A stretch of DNA of 41,993 bases from an uncultured Oscillospiraceae bacterium (GTDB taxonomy: Bacteria > Bacillota > Clostridia > Oscillospirales > Oscillospiraceae). Each line of letters opens with the position of its first letter. The first letter of the stretch is position 1. Both the position numbers and the translations under genes were made by a program. The DNA is taken from the NCBI GenBank assembly GCA_944383165.1, contig CALWON010000010.1, forward strand, positions 1 to 41,993. Reading direction: 5' to 3'. Shown in pieces: positions 1 to 6,991 of the stretch. The notes below the pieces were generated by a model. That model did not search any database. It saw only the letters and a list, made by a program, of their open reading frames with translations, and was not told the origin of the DNA.

Positions 1-959
1 TAGTATGCACCGCCACCCATTTCAGTGACAAACTGATCAGGAGTGCAGTTCATAGCAGTTTCAATGGCTTTCTGATAATACACATTCCAGTTCCAAATGG
101 GAGCAGTCAGGTGTGCAGTAGGTGCATCTGCTGTCATGTCAGAGTTATAACCACAGCCAAACACACCAGCATCAGCGGCAGCAATCTGGGGCTGAGCAGA
201 GTCACAATGCTGTGCAATCACACCGCAGCCAAAGGAATCAATCAGTTCTTTTGCAAATGCAGACTCATTCACTTCGTCCGCCCATGCACCTAACTCTTTT
301 ACATAAACAGTAGCATCAGGGTTCACAGACTGTACGCCCAGTGTAAAGCCGTTAATGCCAGAGCAGGTCTCTGCGTACTCTGTGCCATAGGCAGTAACAT
401 AACCAATATTGTTGTTTCCAGTCTCCAGACTCTTCATACCTGCTGCAATACCAGCCAGATAACGTGCCTGATAAATACGACCAAAGTAGTTATTGAAGTT
501 GGTCTCATTGCTCTTGTAACCAGTGGCATGGGAGAAAATCACATCTGGATACTCCTGTGCCTTCTGGTCCATAGCATTGATATAACCGAAGGAGATACCA
601 AAAATAATGTTGCAGCCCTCGCCTACCAGAGTGTCCACTGCGGCACCCACTGCATTATCATCCTCAGCCACTTCGTCTACAATCACCAGTTGAGTGTTGG
701 TATCCAGTCCCAGAGCTTCCATTGCAGTGGTAATTCCTGTATGGTGTGCGTAGGTATACCCTGCGGTGTCGCTCTTTTTGTTGATATAAATGGCACCAAC
801 TTTGAAATCCGTATTCTGGGCAGTGCTGGTTCCTGTGGAGCTTGTGGAACCGGTTGTGCTTTGACTGCCATCTGTAGAGGTAGTGCCACCTCCACCACAG
901 GAAGCCAAGCCAAGCACCATTGCCATTGCCATGACAAATGTCAGCAGTTTGCGTTTCAT
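1..959 (-). CDS. BMP family ABC transporter substrate-binding lipoprotein (3' end cut by window)
   Basis: The start codon is at 957-959, preceded by a perfect AGGAGG ribosome site, and the frame stays open to the left edge, giving about 319 residues without the C-terminus. The first residues form a lipoprotein signal (MKRKLLTFV..., lipobox LASC, Cys21) followed by a Gly/Ser/Thr-rich linker. The mature part begins FKVGAIYINKK and contains ETNFNNYFGRIYQARYLAGI, the pattern of BMP/PnrA-type binding proteins (peripheral, lipid-anchored), which usually deliver nucleosides to an ABC permease. The gene lies 72 bases downstream of xpt on the same strand, so purine nucleoside uptake is a reasonable inference. 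The permease and ATPase genes would lie outside the window. Family call is strong; substrate is inferred. Confidence 0.88.
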   Translation of the reverse strand, partial: MKRKLLTFVMAMAMVLGLASCGGGGTTSTDGSQSTTGSTSSTGTSTAQNTDFKVGAIYINKKSDTAGYTYAHHTGITTAMEALGLDTNTQLVIVDEVAEDDNAVGAAVDTLVGEGCNIIFGISFGYINAMDQKAQEYPDVIFSHATGYKSNETNFNNYFGRIYQARYLAGIAAGMKSLETGNNNIGYVTAYGTEYAETCSGINGFTLGVQSVNPDATVYVKELGAWADEVNESAFAKELIDSFGCGVIAQHCDSAQPQIAAADAGVFGCGYNSDMTADAPTAHLTAPIWNWNVYYQKAIETAMNCTPDQFVTEMGGGAY

Positions 960-998
960 TTTTTGTGTTCCTCCTAAACATTATTGAGTATATTTATT

Positions 999-1020
999 AA
1001 AACCATGTTTTCATGGCTTT
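999..1020 (-). terminator. Weak hairpin between xpt and the BMP gene
   Basis: On the minus strand AAAGCCATG and CATGGTTTT form a nine-pair stem (one G-U) around a four-A loop, and the stem runs into four T. It may partly terminate xpt transcripts or separate the two messages. Confidence 0.4.
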
Positions 1021-1031
1021 AACCATAAAAA

Positions 1032-1607
1032 TCAGTCTACAAATTCAACCCCTGTTTTTTCATCCATAGACTTTACTCTGGCAAGGGACTCTATTCTCAG
1101 TCCTTCCGCACGTAGCCGATCCCCGCCTGGCTGAAATGCTTTTTCAATGACAATACCAGCACCCACCAGTTCTGCACCAGAATCTCTCACCAACTTGGCT
1201 AATCCCTCTAACGCAGCACCATTTGCCAGGAAATCATCAATTAACAGCACTTTATCACCAGGACCCAAAAACTCTTTTGCCACAATAATATTGTAGATAC
1301 GCCCATGAGTGAAGGATTCCACCTGTGAGGTGTAAACCTCACCTGCAATGTTTTTTGTCTGATTCTTTTTTGCAAAAATAACAGGGCAATTAAAATACTG
1401 CGCCACAATACAGGCAATCCCAATGCCGGATGCTTCAATAGTTAAAATCTTATTCACTTCACAGTCAGCAAAACGGCGTTTGAATTCCTTGCCAATCTCA
1501 GCAAACAGGGCAACATCCATCTGGTGGTTGAGAAAACTGTCTACCTTCAGAACATCGTTTCCTTTGATTTTGCCATCTTTTCGGATTCTCTCCTTCAAAA
1601 GCTCCAT
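1032..1607 (-). CDS. xpt: Xanthine phosphoribosyltransferase
   Basis: Cytoplasmic purine salvage enzyme that joins xanthine and PRPP to make XMP. The protein of 191 residues starts MELLKERIRKDG and runs into VLKVDSFLNHQMD, which matches the start of the B. subtilis family member. The PRPP-binding loop is VLLIDDFLANGAA and the conserved IVIEKAFQPGGD follows. I place the start at 1605-1607 because AGGGTGG lies eight bases upstream; an in-frame ATG nine codons earlier has no ribosome site. A promoter at 1782-1810 and a hairpin in the leader precede it. The BMP transporter gene follows, which fits purine uptake and salvage. I cannot find the purine riboswitch that often controls this gene. Confidence 0.93.
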   Translation of the reverse strand: MELLKERIRKDGKIKGNDVLKVDSFLNHQMDVALFAEIGKEFKRRFADCEVNKILTIEASGIGIACIVAQYFNCPVIFAKKNQTKNIAGEVYTSQVESFTHGRIYNIIVAKEFLGPGDKVLLIDDFLANGAALEGLAKLVRDSGAELVGAGIVIEKAFQPGGDRLRAEGLRIESLARVKSMDEKTGVEFVD

Positions 1608-1735
1608 CGTGTGTTCCACCCTTTCTATATCCATTTAAAACTATGTTTTATATATTGTAAACAATATGTGTTTCTTTTGCACTTCCATAACATCTTTACA
1701 TCCACAATGGAATGTTTTAAAAAGAAAAAGAATTG

Positions 1736-1761
1736 CGTGACCTGAGCACTTACAGGTCACG
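1736..1761 (-). promoter_or_regulatory. Terminator-like hairpin in the xpt leader
   Basis: CGTGACCTG and CAGGTCACG form a perfect nine-pair stem with an eight-base loop, followed on the minus strand by CAATTCTTTTTCTTTTT. It lies about 14 bases after the predicted transcript start and 130 bases before the xpt ATG, so it could act as an attenuator. The first five transcribed bases (CAGGT, 1775-1779) are complementary to ACCTG in the 5' arm and could compete with the stem. Confidence 0.5.
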
Positions 1762-1781
1762 ACTTATTTTTGATACCTGCT

Positions 1782-1810
1782 ATTCTACAAAATATTTTTC
1801 TATTGTGCAA
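1782..1810 (-). promoter_or_regulatory. SigA-type promoter of xpt
   Basis: On the minus strand TTGCAC (1805-1810) and TAGAAT (1782-1787) are separated by exactly 17 bases. The predicted start is near 1775. Confidence 0.65.
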
Positions 1811-1993
1811 TGCCTTTTCTTTATTTTTCTTAAATTAAGCAGAAAAAATTTTGCTGGCAATTCTTAATATTTACATTTTTTCGCAAATTTTCTTTTGTTG
1901 TACAGCACAAAATCAGGATTAAGAAGAAACATTCTTATCTAAAGACTATACATGAATTTTTTTGATGAGGATATGTTATATACCAAGAAATAT

Positions 1994-2036
1994 ATGATAA
2001 AAAGTGGTCACAGTTATAGCAACTGTGACCACTTTT
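1994..2036 (-). terminator. Strong terminator after the symporter gene
   Basis: AAAAGTGGTCACAGTT and AACTGTGACCACTTTT form a stem of about 16 pairs around a short loop, 20 bases past the stop codon. A- and T-runs on both sides make it potentially bidirectional. Confidence 0.85.
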
Positions 2037-2055
2037 CTATTGGTCTATTTTCTAT

Positions 2056-3294
2056 TTACTTTCTGGACTCCCTCTTACTCTCCAAGTTGGAGACCACCAG
2101 GGCACAAGCAGCATCACCAGTAATGTTCACGGTGGTACGCCCCATATCAAAAATACGGTCAATCCCTGCTACCAGGGCAATGCCCTCCACAGGCAATCCT
2201 ACACTTTGAAGCACCATAGCAAGCATCACCATGCCTGCACCTGGCACACCTGCTGTGCCAATGGATGCCAATGTGGCTGTCAGCACAATGGTAACCATAT
2301 CACCCAATGTCAATGACACACCATAACAACTTGCAATAAAGACTGCACATACACCCTGATAAATGGCAGTACCATCCATGTTAATGGTGGCACCCAAAGG
2401 CAAAACAAAAGAAGCTACATCCCGTTTTGCACCTAGTTTTTCCACACACTCCATATTAAATGGGAGTGTACCCACAGAAGAAGCAGAAGAAAATGCCATC
2501 ATCATAGCTGGAGCCATACCCGTGAAGAATTTCGCAGGAGATACACCACCTAGTGCTCCAACTGTGGTAGAGTACACCAAAAGCGCATGGACAATGTATC
2601 CAATATAGGCAGTCAGTAACACCAATGCCAACTGACTGAGAATGCTAGGTCCATTTTCTGCAATGACTGGACAGATGAGGCATGCCACACCGACTGGGGA
2701 AAGGCGAATAATGAGGTCCATAATTTTGGTAAACACTTCATTGAAACTTTCAATGGTCTGGGCTGCCAGAATCCCCTGTTCTCCTGCCAGCAGCACACCA
2801 AACCCCAAAAAGATAGAAATGACAATCACCTGCAACATGGTAGCATTTGCCAAAGGTTGGATGGCATTGGATGGAAAAATCCCTACAATGGTATCCATTA
2901 AACTCTGTCCCTCAGGAGGGGTATATTCTAGCCCAGTTGTCTGAAGGGCAGGGAACAAATGCAAACTTTTTGCTATTGTGGCTAAAATTAACGCCAGTAC
3001 AATTGCAAATGCAGTAGTACAAATGTAATATACAATGGTTTTTGCCCCAATAGAGCCTACTTTTCCAATGTCTTTCATAGAGACCACACCAGCGGCAATG
3101 GAAAACAACACGATGGGAACCACTACAAACTTTAGTAAATTAAGAAAAATTGTTCCAAATGGCTGGATATAAGATTTTGCAATACTGACCCCTGATTGGT
3201 TTGGCAACAGCATCAATCCCAGTCCTGCCACAATACCCACCAACAATCCAATAAAAATCCAGAATGCCAATGGCAGCTTGTTCTGTTTGCTCAT
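2056..3294 (-). CDS. Dicarboxylate/amino acid:cation symporter (DAACS/SLC1 family)
   Basis: Inner-membrane sodium- or proton-coupled carrier for acidic amino acids or C4-dicarboxylates, 412 residues, the usual family length. Eight or so hydrophobic segments are visible. The re-entrant serine-rich motif is SSASSVGTLPFNMECVEKLG and the substrate/cation motif is NMDGTAIYQG, followed by GVPGAGMVML, all typical of GltP/DctA/GltT. The start at 3292-3294 (MSKQNKLPLAFW) has GGGGGAG eight bases upstream; longer in-frame starts have none. It stands alone with its own promoter (3371-3398) and terminator. The motifs do not let me choose between glutamate/aspartate, serine/threonine and succinate as substrate. 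Confidence 0.92.
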   Translation of the reverse strand: MSKQNKLPLAFWIFIGLLVGIVAGLGLMLLPNQSGVSIAKSYIQPFGTIFLNLLKFVVVPIVLFSIAAGVVSMKDIGKVGSIGAKTIVYYICTTAFAIVLALILATIAKSLHLFPALQTTGLEYTPPEGQSLMDTIVGIFPSNAIQPLANATMLQVIVISIFLGFGVLLAGEQGILAAQTIESFNEVFTKIMDLIIRLSPVGVACLICPVIAENGPSILSQLALVLLTAYIGYIVHALLVYSTTVGALGGVSPAKFFTGMAPAMMMAFSSASSVGTLPFNMECVEKLGAKRDVASFVLPLGATINMDGTAIYQGVCAVFIASCYGVSLTLGDMVTIVLTATLASIGTAGVPGAGMVMLAMVLQSVGLPVEGIALVAGIDRIFDMGRTTVNITGDAACALVVSNLESKRESRK

Positions 3295-3613
3295 ATCACT
3301 AACTCCTCCCCCTTGAAACGCATCAACAAGTTGTCTTTCTTGCATTTTTATCTTGTTTTCTGCTTTTATAAGTATACACATATTTCAAAAAATATCAACT
3401 ATATTTTGCAATTTTTTATTATTTTATTTTTTATTTATGATTATAACTTATTTTTGTAATTTATTTTATAAAAATATACAATTTTCTTTTTGAAAGAATT
3501 TCGTGCTTAACTTTCTTTTTTGTTTTCAAGTTATGCTCGACCAATTTCAATGGCAACTTTTCCCAAATGTGATACACTATAGAAACTATCATATCAGTAT
3601 GGGAGGCACTCTT
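3295..3613. other. Divergent, very AT-rich intergenic region between the symporter gene and noc
   Basis: About 3400-3500 is almost only A and T. The region carries the symporter promoter. The noc promoter is not clear: a TACACT hexamer near 3578 is a possible -10 with a poor -35. I see no gene here. Confidence 0.5.
3371..3398 (-). promoter_or_regulatory. SigA-type promoter of the symporter gene
   Basis: On the minus strand TTGATA (3393-3398) and TATACT (3371-3376) are separated by 16 bases. Confidence 0.6.
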
Positions 3614-4447
3614 ATGCCATTGCTAAAAAAAAGGGGAAACTTAGAAACCAATAAGGTTCTGTTTCTATCTGTGGATGCCATTGTCCCCAATCCCGAACAA
3701 CCCAGACGCATTTTCGACCGTCAGGAATTGGAAGAATTGGCTGCTTCCATTCAAACCCTGGGATTATTACAGCCTCTCACAGTACGCCGCATGGGTAGCC
3801 AATGGGAGTTAGTGGCAGGGGAACGCAGGCTACGGGCTGCAAAACTGGCAGGGCTAAGGGAAGTACCCTGCCTTTCCCTCAATATTGACAATGAACAATC
3901 CTCTTTGCTTGCCCTAGTGGAAAATTTACAGCGAAAAGATTTGGATTTTTTAGAGGAATCTTTGGCATTGAGTCGGTTGATCTCCACCTATCACTTATCA
4001 CAAGAGGAAGCAGCCAGACAGATTGGAAAGAGCCAATCCGCTGTTGCCAATAAACTTCGCCTCCTCAAACTGCCCAAAGAGGTGCTAGAAGCTCTGCAAA
4101 CTGCGGGTGCAACCGAGCGCCATGCAAGGGCTCTGTTGCCTTTAAAAGATGCGCAACTGCAACAGGAAGCCGCGCTTCAAGTAATTGAGCATCAAATGAC
4201 TGTAGCAGAGACGGAACGTTTAGTTGAAACTTTATTGCAGCAAGCACCACCCGCAAAACCGGAACGGAAACAGAAAAAAACCTTTATTGTAAAAGATATC
4301 CGTATTTTTCTCAATACATTAACCCGTAGTCTCCGCCTTATGGAACTGGCAGGTATCCATGCAGACTGCCATCAGGAAGAGAAGGAGGACAATATCATTT
4401 TGACGATTGAAATCCCAAAGCAGTCCGACCATTCACACCACAGTTAG
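3614..4447 (+). CDS. noc: Nucleoid occlusion protein Noc (ParB-like CTPase clamp)
   Basis: DNA-binding protein that in relatives blocks division over the nucleoid and spreads from specific sites. 277 residues: ParB/Sulfiredoxin-type N-domain with the CTP-binding motif GERRLRA (69-75), ENLQRKDL at 103-110, helix-turn-helix around 128-152, then a C-terminal dimerization region. The four positions known to separate Noc from ParB specificity are Q141, K147, K152 and R169 (Gln-Lys-Lys-Arg, the Noc set); the ParB encoded 1 kb downstream has Arg-Thr-Ala-Gly. The start at 3614 (MPLLKKRGN) has GGGAGG seven bases upstream. The N-terminus is short and basic, which could serve as the membrane-contacting segment known in Noc, but I cannot judge that. 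A parS site follows the stop codon. Confidence 0.9.
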   Translation: MPLLKKRGNLETNKVLFLSVDAIVPNPEQPRRIFDRQELEELAASIQTLGLLQPLTVRRMGSQWELVAGERRLRAAKLAGLREVPCLSLNIDNEQSSLLALVENLQRKDLDFLEESLALSRLISTYHLSQEEAARQIGKSQSAVANKLRLLKLPKEVLEALQTAGATERHARALLPLKDAQLQQEAALQVIEHQMTVAETERLVETLLQQAPPAKPERKQKKTFIVKDIRIFLNTLTRSLRLMELAGIHADCHQEEKEDNIILTIEIPKQSDHSHHS

Positions 4448-4451
4448 GAAA

Positions 4452-4467
4452 TGTTTCACGTGAAACA
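4452..4467. promoter_or_regulatory. parS centromere site 1
   Basis: TGTTTCACGTGAAACA is a perfect 16-base palindrome matching the universal ParB site. It lies between noc and parA, five bases after the noc stop codon. Confidence 0.95.
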
Positions 4468-4523
4468 CAAGGAGCCTTTCCAAAAGAAATGCGTCGTGAC
4501 AAAGAAAAATACATCTAAAACAG

Positions 4524-4552
4524 TTGCAACCACACCAATGGATTGATATAAT
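4524..4552 (+). promoter_or_regulatory. SigA-type promoter of parA-parB
   Basis: TTGCAA (4524-4529) and TATAAT (4547-4552) with a 17-base spacer, 61 bases before the parA ATG. Confidence 0.72.
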
Positions 4553-4612
4553 GGGTTGTTGGTACAGATTTTTCTGTTACTTCTACATATTTCCCCGTCA
4601 GGAGGTTTTTGT

Positions 4613-5377
4613 ATGGCAAAAATTATCGCCATTGTCAACCAAAAGGGCGGTGTAGGAAAAACCACAACCACAGTAAATCTTACTGCCTCACTGTCCACTA
4701 TGGGCAAAAAGGTGCTGCTTTGTGACTTTGACCCTCAGGCCAATGCCACTTCTGGTATGGGTGTGGACAAAAATACCGCCTCTCCTAATATTTATGATGT
4801 ATTGGTGAATGGCGCAGACCCACAAAAGGCAATTGTACACACAAAATATGGTGATGTCATACCGTCCAATAAGGCATTGGCAGGCGCTGGGGTAGAAATT
4901 ATTTCCATTGCAGACCGGGAGCAACTATTGAAAAAAGCCCTCTCCCAAATATCTGCACAGTATGATTATATTTTCATTGACTGCCCCCCTTCACTGGAAC
5001 TTCTCACCATTAACGCACTCTGCGCTGCTGGCTCCTTGCTGGTACCTGTTCAATGTGAATACTACGCTTTGGAAGGGCTTAGCGACCTTATTTCCACCAT
5101 TCGTCTGATGAAACGCAGTGTTAACCCTGATTTGTCCATTGAAGGAGTTCTTCTTACCATGTATGATGGGCGCACCAACCTATCTGTGCAGGTAGCTGAG
5201 GAGATTAAGCGCTATTTCCCTGGTCAGGTCTACGCCTCTGTCATCCCCCGCAATGTCCGTCTGGCGGAAGCCCCCAGTCATGGAAAACCCATTGTAGAGT
5301 ATGACAAGTATTCCCGTGGTTCTTTGGCTTATCGCTCTCTTGCAAAAGAAATCATCAGTGCAGAGAATGGAAAATAG
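4613..5377 (+). CDS. parA: Chromosome partitioning ATPase ParA (Soj)
   Basis: Dimeric, DNA-bound ATPase that works with ParB-parS in origin segregation and, as Soj, modulates DnaA. 254 residues, normal for chromosomal ParA. The deviant Walker A is KGGVGKTTTT (signature lysine K11, K16), DFDPQANAT is the A' motif, and DYIFIDCPPSL is Walker B. No N-terminal helix-turn-helix, as expected for the chromosomal type. The start at 4613 (MAKIIAIVNQ) has AGGAGG seven bases upstream. parB follows after 77 bases. Confidence 0.96.
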   Translation: MAKIIAIVNQKGGVGKTTTTVNLTASLSTMGKKVLLCDFDPQANATSGMGVDKNTASPNIYDVLVNGADPQKAIVHTKYGDVIPSNKALAGAGVEIISIADREQLLKKALSQISAQYDYIFIDCPPSLELLTINALCAAGSLLVPVQCEYYALEGLSDLISTIRLMKRSVNPDLSIEGVLLTMYDGRTNLSVQVAEEIKRYFPGQVYASVIPRNVRLAEAPSHGKPIVEYDKYSRGSLAYRSLAKEIISAENGK

Positions 5378-5454
5378 CCAAGTAACTGCGCCCCTAGATA
5401 GTTTATGCTTATCATCTATGGGCAATGACTGTTTCAGGCAAGGAGGTGTATGAT

Positions 5455-6339
5455 ATGGCAAAACGAAAAACAGAGCTTGGGCTTGGTCGAGGGCTGAATG
5501 CACTTCTGGGTGATCCAGAGCTGACACAACAGGGTGAGGGCTCCCTCTCTTTGCCTATCTCTCAGGTGGAACCAGGACTCAATCAACCCAGAAAACGATT
5601 TGATCCAGAAAGTCTCGCAGAACTTTCTGAGTCCATTCGCATACATGGAATCATTCAGCCTTTGACTGTACGCCGTTTGGCTTCTGGGTACTACCAGATT
5701 ATTGCCGGTGAACGTCGTTGGCGTGCTGCCAAATTAGCTGGGCTTGATGAAGTACCAGCCGTTGTCATTGAAGCAGATGACCGAAAAGTAATGGAACTCG
5801 CTCTGATTGAAAATTTACAGCGTGAGGATCTAAATGCTGCTGAAGAAGCCAGAGGCTATCAGGTATTAATGGAAGAATATGGTTTAACGCAGGAGGAAGT
5901 GGCCGAACAGATGGGAAAATCCCGTCCAGCCATTGCCAACACATTGCGCCTGCTGGCATTGCCTGAGGATATTCTTGTCTTGGTTGAAGAAGATGCAATT
6001 TCAGCTGGGCACGCCAGAGCTATCTTAGGTGCTCCAACTATAAGCCTACAGCGTGAAGCTGCCAAACAGGTGGTGAACCATGGGCTTTCTGTGCGTCAAA
6101 CAGAGCAACTGGTCAAGACCATGCAAAAACAGCTCAACTCTACACAGCAAGAAACTCCTGTTGCGGATGACATTGCACTACATTTAAACGAGTTGGAAAA
6201 ATCCCTGTCCAGCCGCTTTGGGCGCAAAGTCAGCATTTCCCATCATGGAAAGAAAGGGAAAATCCAGTTGGAATACTATGGGACAGAAGATTTAGAGGCT
6301 TTGCTTGCCCTATTAAATCAGCTTCGCAGAGAGGAGTGA
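5455..6339 (+). CDS. parB: Chromosome partitioning protein ParB (Spo0J)
   Basis: CTP-dependent clamp that loads at parS, spreads, and recruits condensin; partner of ParA. 294 residues. N-terminal LGRGLNALLGD is the ParA-stimulating segment, GERRWRA (85-91) binds CTP, ENLQREDLN is at 120-127, and the helix-turn-helix spans about 143-168. The parS-specificity positions are R157, T163, A168 and G185, as expected for a true ParB. The start at 5455 has AGGAGG nine bases upstream; an in-frame ATG ten codons earlier does not. The next gene begins almost at its stop codon. Confidence 0.96.
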   Translation: MAKRKTELGLGRGLNALLGDPELTQQGEGSLSLPISQVEPGLNQPRKRFDPESLAELSESIRIHGIIQPLTVRRLASGYYQIIAGERRWRAAKLAGLDEVPAVVIEADDRKVMELALIENLQREDLNAAEEARGYQVLMEEYGLTQEEVAEQMGKSRPAIANTLRLLALPEDILVLVEEDAISAGHARAILGAPTISLQREAAKQVVNHGLSVRQTEQLVKTMQKQLNSTQQETPVADDIALHLNELEKSLSSRFGRKVSISHHGKKGKIQLEYYGTEDLEALLALLNQLRREE

Positions 6340-6350
6340 ACCAATTCGTG

Positions 6351-6932
6351 ATGGAAGAAAAATCCTCCTCTCAGCAGGAGGAAACAACTCAGTCTTCTGA
6401 AAAACAACCTGCTTATGTTCCACCAGCTACACCAGAGAAACGCCGGCAATCTGTGTTCAAATATATTACCATTTTATTTGCCGCTGCTTTCCTTTTGATG
6501 CTGATGACCTATATGATGGAGCGACGGCAAAATGAAGCAGTGGTGGACAGTCTAAACCAGTCTGTGTCTGGTCTGCGAGAATCCATTAGTAACATGCAGT
6601 CAGATCAGGACATTTATGAAAAAAATATGCAGCTCATTGAGGAACTGTCCAAAGTTGAACAGGAAAACACCCAGCTACAAGAACAGCTTGATAGTTTGAC
6701 TACCCAAAAAGAGGAGCTGTCAACCCAGTTGACTCGCACCGTTCAGGCAACAGATTTGTTTTGGCAAATCAATGAGGCATATGTAAAAGAACAGTATACA
6801 AAAGCACGTGGTTTAATTGACCGAATGGAACAAGCTGACCTTGTAGATGCTCTCCCAAAAGAGAGTACCACTGACAATGGTCGTTTTTCCCCATATGACC
6901 GCTATCAGGAAATCTATCAGGCATTGTATTAA
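6351..6932 (+). CDS. Single-pass membrane coiled-coil protein of unknown function, cotranscribed with parB
   Basis: I do not recognise a named family. About 193 residues: a Ser/Gln/Glu-rich cytoplasmic segment (1-45), one transmembrane helix (YITILFAAAFLLMLMTYMM), then heptad-like Leu/Glu/Gln repeats predicting a coiled coil of about 70 residues, and a tail ending YDRYQEIYQALY. Predicted topology is N-in with the coiled coil outside. It begins within 12 bases of the parB stop, with GAGGAG overlapping the end of parB. GTG at 6336 and 6348 and ATG at 6351 are in frame; I chose ATG, but GTG 6348 is better spaced. parS site 2 follows it. Confidence 0.8.
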   Translation: MEEKSSSQQEETTQSSEKQPAYVPPATPEKRRQSVFKYITILFAAAFLLMLMTYMMERRQNEAVVDSLNQSVSGLRESISNMQSDQDIYEKNMQLIEELSKVEQENTQLQEQLDSLTTQKEELSTQLTRTVQATDLFWQINEAYVKEQYTKARGLIDRMEQADLVDALPKESTTDNGRFSPYDRYQEIYQALY

Positions 6933-6936
6933 ACTA

Positions 6937-6952
6937 TGTTTCACGTGAAACA
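6937..6952. promoter_or_regulatory. parS centromere site 2
   Basis: TGTTTCACGTGAAACA again, extended to an 18-base palindrome by flanking A and T (6936-6953). It lies between the coiled-coil gene and serS, 2.5 kb from site 1. Confidence 0.95.
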
Positions 6953-6991
6953 TAAAAGAAATAGAGTTTATCATTTTGGAGGAACCATATT

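Larger units (their letters stand above)
1608..2055. other. Intergenic region between xpt and the symporter gene
   Basis: It holds the xpt leader, hairpin and promoter, and at its right end the symporter terminator. The AT-rich stretch 1811-1990 shows no gene with a ribosome site. I see no purine riboswitch core in it. Confidence 0.6.

Noticed and set aside
528..977. Plus-strand open frame of 149 codons
   Set aside because: It is opposite the BMP lipoprotein gene, which has a clear signal peptide and ribosome site; no ribosome site of its own.
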